Shown: positions 63,519 to 64,000 of the stretch, piece by piece
How positions within the stretch are numbered: position 1 is the first letter of the stretch
How the letters are laid out: every line of letters begins with the position of its first letter
Origin: Rhodosorus marinus
Taxonomy: Eukaryota > Rhodophyta > Stylonematophyceae > Stylonematales > Stylonemataceae
Assembly: GCA_029953675.1 (NCBI GenBank)
Contig: JAMWBK010000012.1
Span: 1,091,868 to 1,155,867, forward strand
DNA: 64,000 nt
Direction of reading: 5' to 3'
Position numbers and translations under genes: made by a program
The notes under the pieces: model-generated
Database searches by the model: none
The model's input: the letters and a program-made list of their open reading frames with translations, nothing else
What the model was told of the DNA's origin: nothing

Positions 63519-64000
63519 GGTTACGTTAGTCTGGGGTTACGTTAGTCTGGGGTTACGTTAGTCTGGGGTTACGTTAGTCTGGGGTTACGTTAGTCTGGGG
63601 TTACGTTAGTCTGGGGTTACGTTAGTCTGGGGTTACGTTAGTCTGGGGTTACGTTAGTCTGGGGTTACGTTAGTCTGGGGTTACGTTAGTCTGGGGTTAC
63701 GTTAGTCTGGGGTTACGTTAGTCTGGGGTTACGTTAGTCTGGGGTTACGTTAGTCTGGGGTTACGGGGTTACGTTAGTCTGGGGTTACGTTAGTCTGGGG
63801 TTACGTTAGTCTGGGGTTACGTTAGTCTGGGGTTACGTTAGTCTGGGGTTACGTTAGTCTGGGGTTACGTTAGTCTGGGGTTACGTTAGTCTGGGGTTAC
63901 GTTAGTCTGGGGTTACGTTAGTCTGGGGTTACGTTAGTCTGGGGTTACGTTAGTCTGGGGTTACGTTAGTCTGGGGTTACGTTAGTCTGGGGTTACGTTA
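63519..64000 (+). repeat. Telomere-like array, about 30 copies of a 16-nt unit
   Basis: GGTTACGTTAGTCTGG is repeated without change up to the window end, except for one shortened unit (8 nt, GGGGTTAC, near 63758-63765). The G-rich strand runs 5' to 3' toward the end, as at a chromosome terminus. Single units occur at five other places, always at family C borders. Confidence 0.93.

Noticed and set aside
63519-64000. Ordinary minisatellite explanation for the terminal array
   Set aside because: Possible, but single units at several C-element borders and the G-strand direction fit a telomere better; kept as the stated refutation.

Overview
Kind of sequence. This is an intron-poor eukaryotic, repeat-dominated region, very probably subtelomeric. 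A multicellular red alga is my best guess, because intronless secreted genes (a sulfatase, a beta-helix protein) sit in a sea of Gypsy, Copia and R2-like non-LTR retroelements. That is an inference; no gene here identifies the species. The last 482 bases are about 30 tandem copies of a 16-nt unit, GGTTACGTTAGTCTGG, G-rich on the strand running toward the window end. This is what a telomere looks like, although the unit is not one of the common telomere types.

Mobile elements. Three families of R2-superclade non-LTR retrotransposon make up most of the window. I call them A, B (with a diverged subfamily B') and C. All encode a reverse transcriptase (RT), then a CCHC zinc motif, then a restriction-enzyme-like endonuclease with a D-x14-D core. 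Family C has ORF1 and ORF2 joined at TAATG, and its 3' end abuts the 16-nt telomere-like unit in at least four places, including the terminal array. C copies lie head to tail, separated by one or a few telomere units (1-8538, 41282-42622, 49173-53972, 62636-63518; minus-strand pieces at 58838-61650). Family A has one near-complete copy (16442-21190) with a 15-bp target duplication and an (ATTC)n 3' tail, plus many truncated copies. Family B forms a minus-strand head-to-tail array (42700-49122) with an AGTAAAGTCC tail. A Gypsy chromovirus (699-5351) is nested in ORF1 of the first C copy, and broken Copia integrase pieces lie at 34416-35990.

Host-like genes. Five are supported: a secreted formylglycine-type sulfatase (13499-15163, minus); two almost identical secreted spondin-N-domain genes in inverted orientation (24387-25085 minus, 28745-29443 plus), part of a large inverted duplication; a secreted parallel beta-helix protein (37654-38829); and an 8-cysteine secreted orphan (53959-54528, minus) whose stop codon lies in a telomere-like unit. 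All five have signal peptides, which would suit extracellular-matrix work, but no operon-like or pathway link can be shown.

Layout. 1-8.5 kb: C copy with nested Gypsy. 8.5-13.5: B/B' debris and unassigned DNA. 13.5-16.4: sulfatase and a short inverted-repeat unit. 16.4-22.8: A elements. 22.8-29.6: inverted spondin duplication. 29.7-37.6: B', A, Copia debris and low-complexity DNA. 37.7-38.8: beta-helix gene. 39.2-49.1: B array with nested A and a C fragment. 49.2-54: C array with telomere seeds, then the orphan gene. 55.4-58.3: second large A copy. 58.6-63.5: nested B in C, then the terminal C. 63.5-64: telomere-like array.
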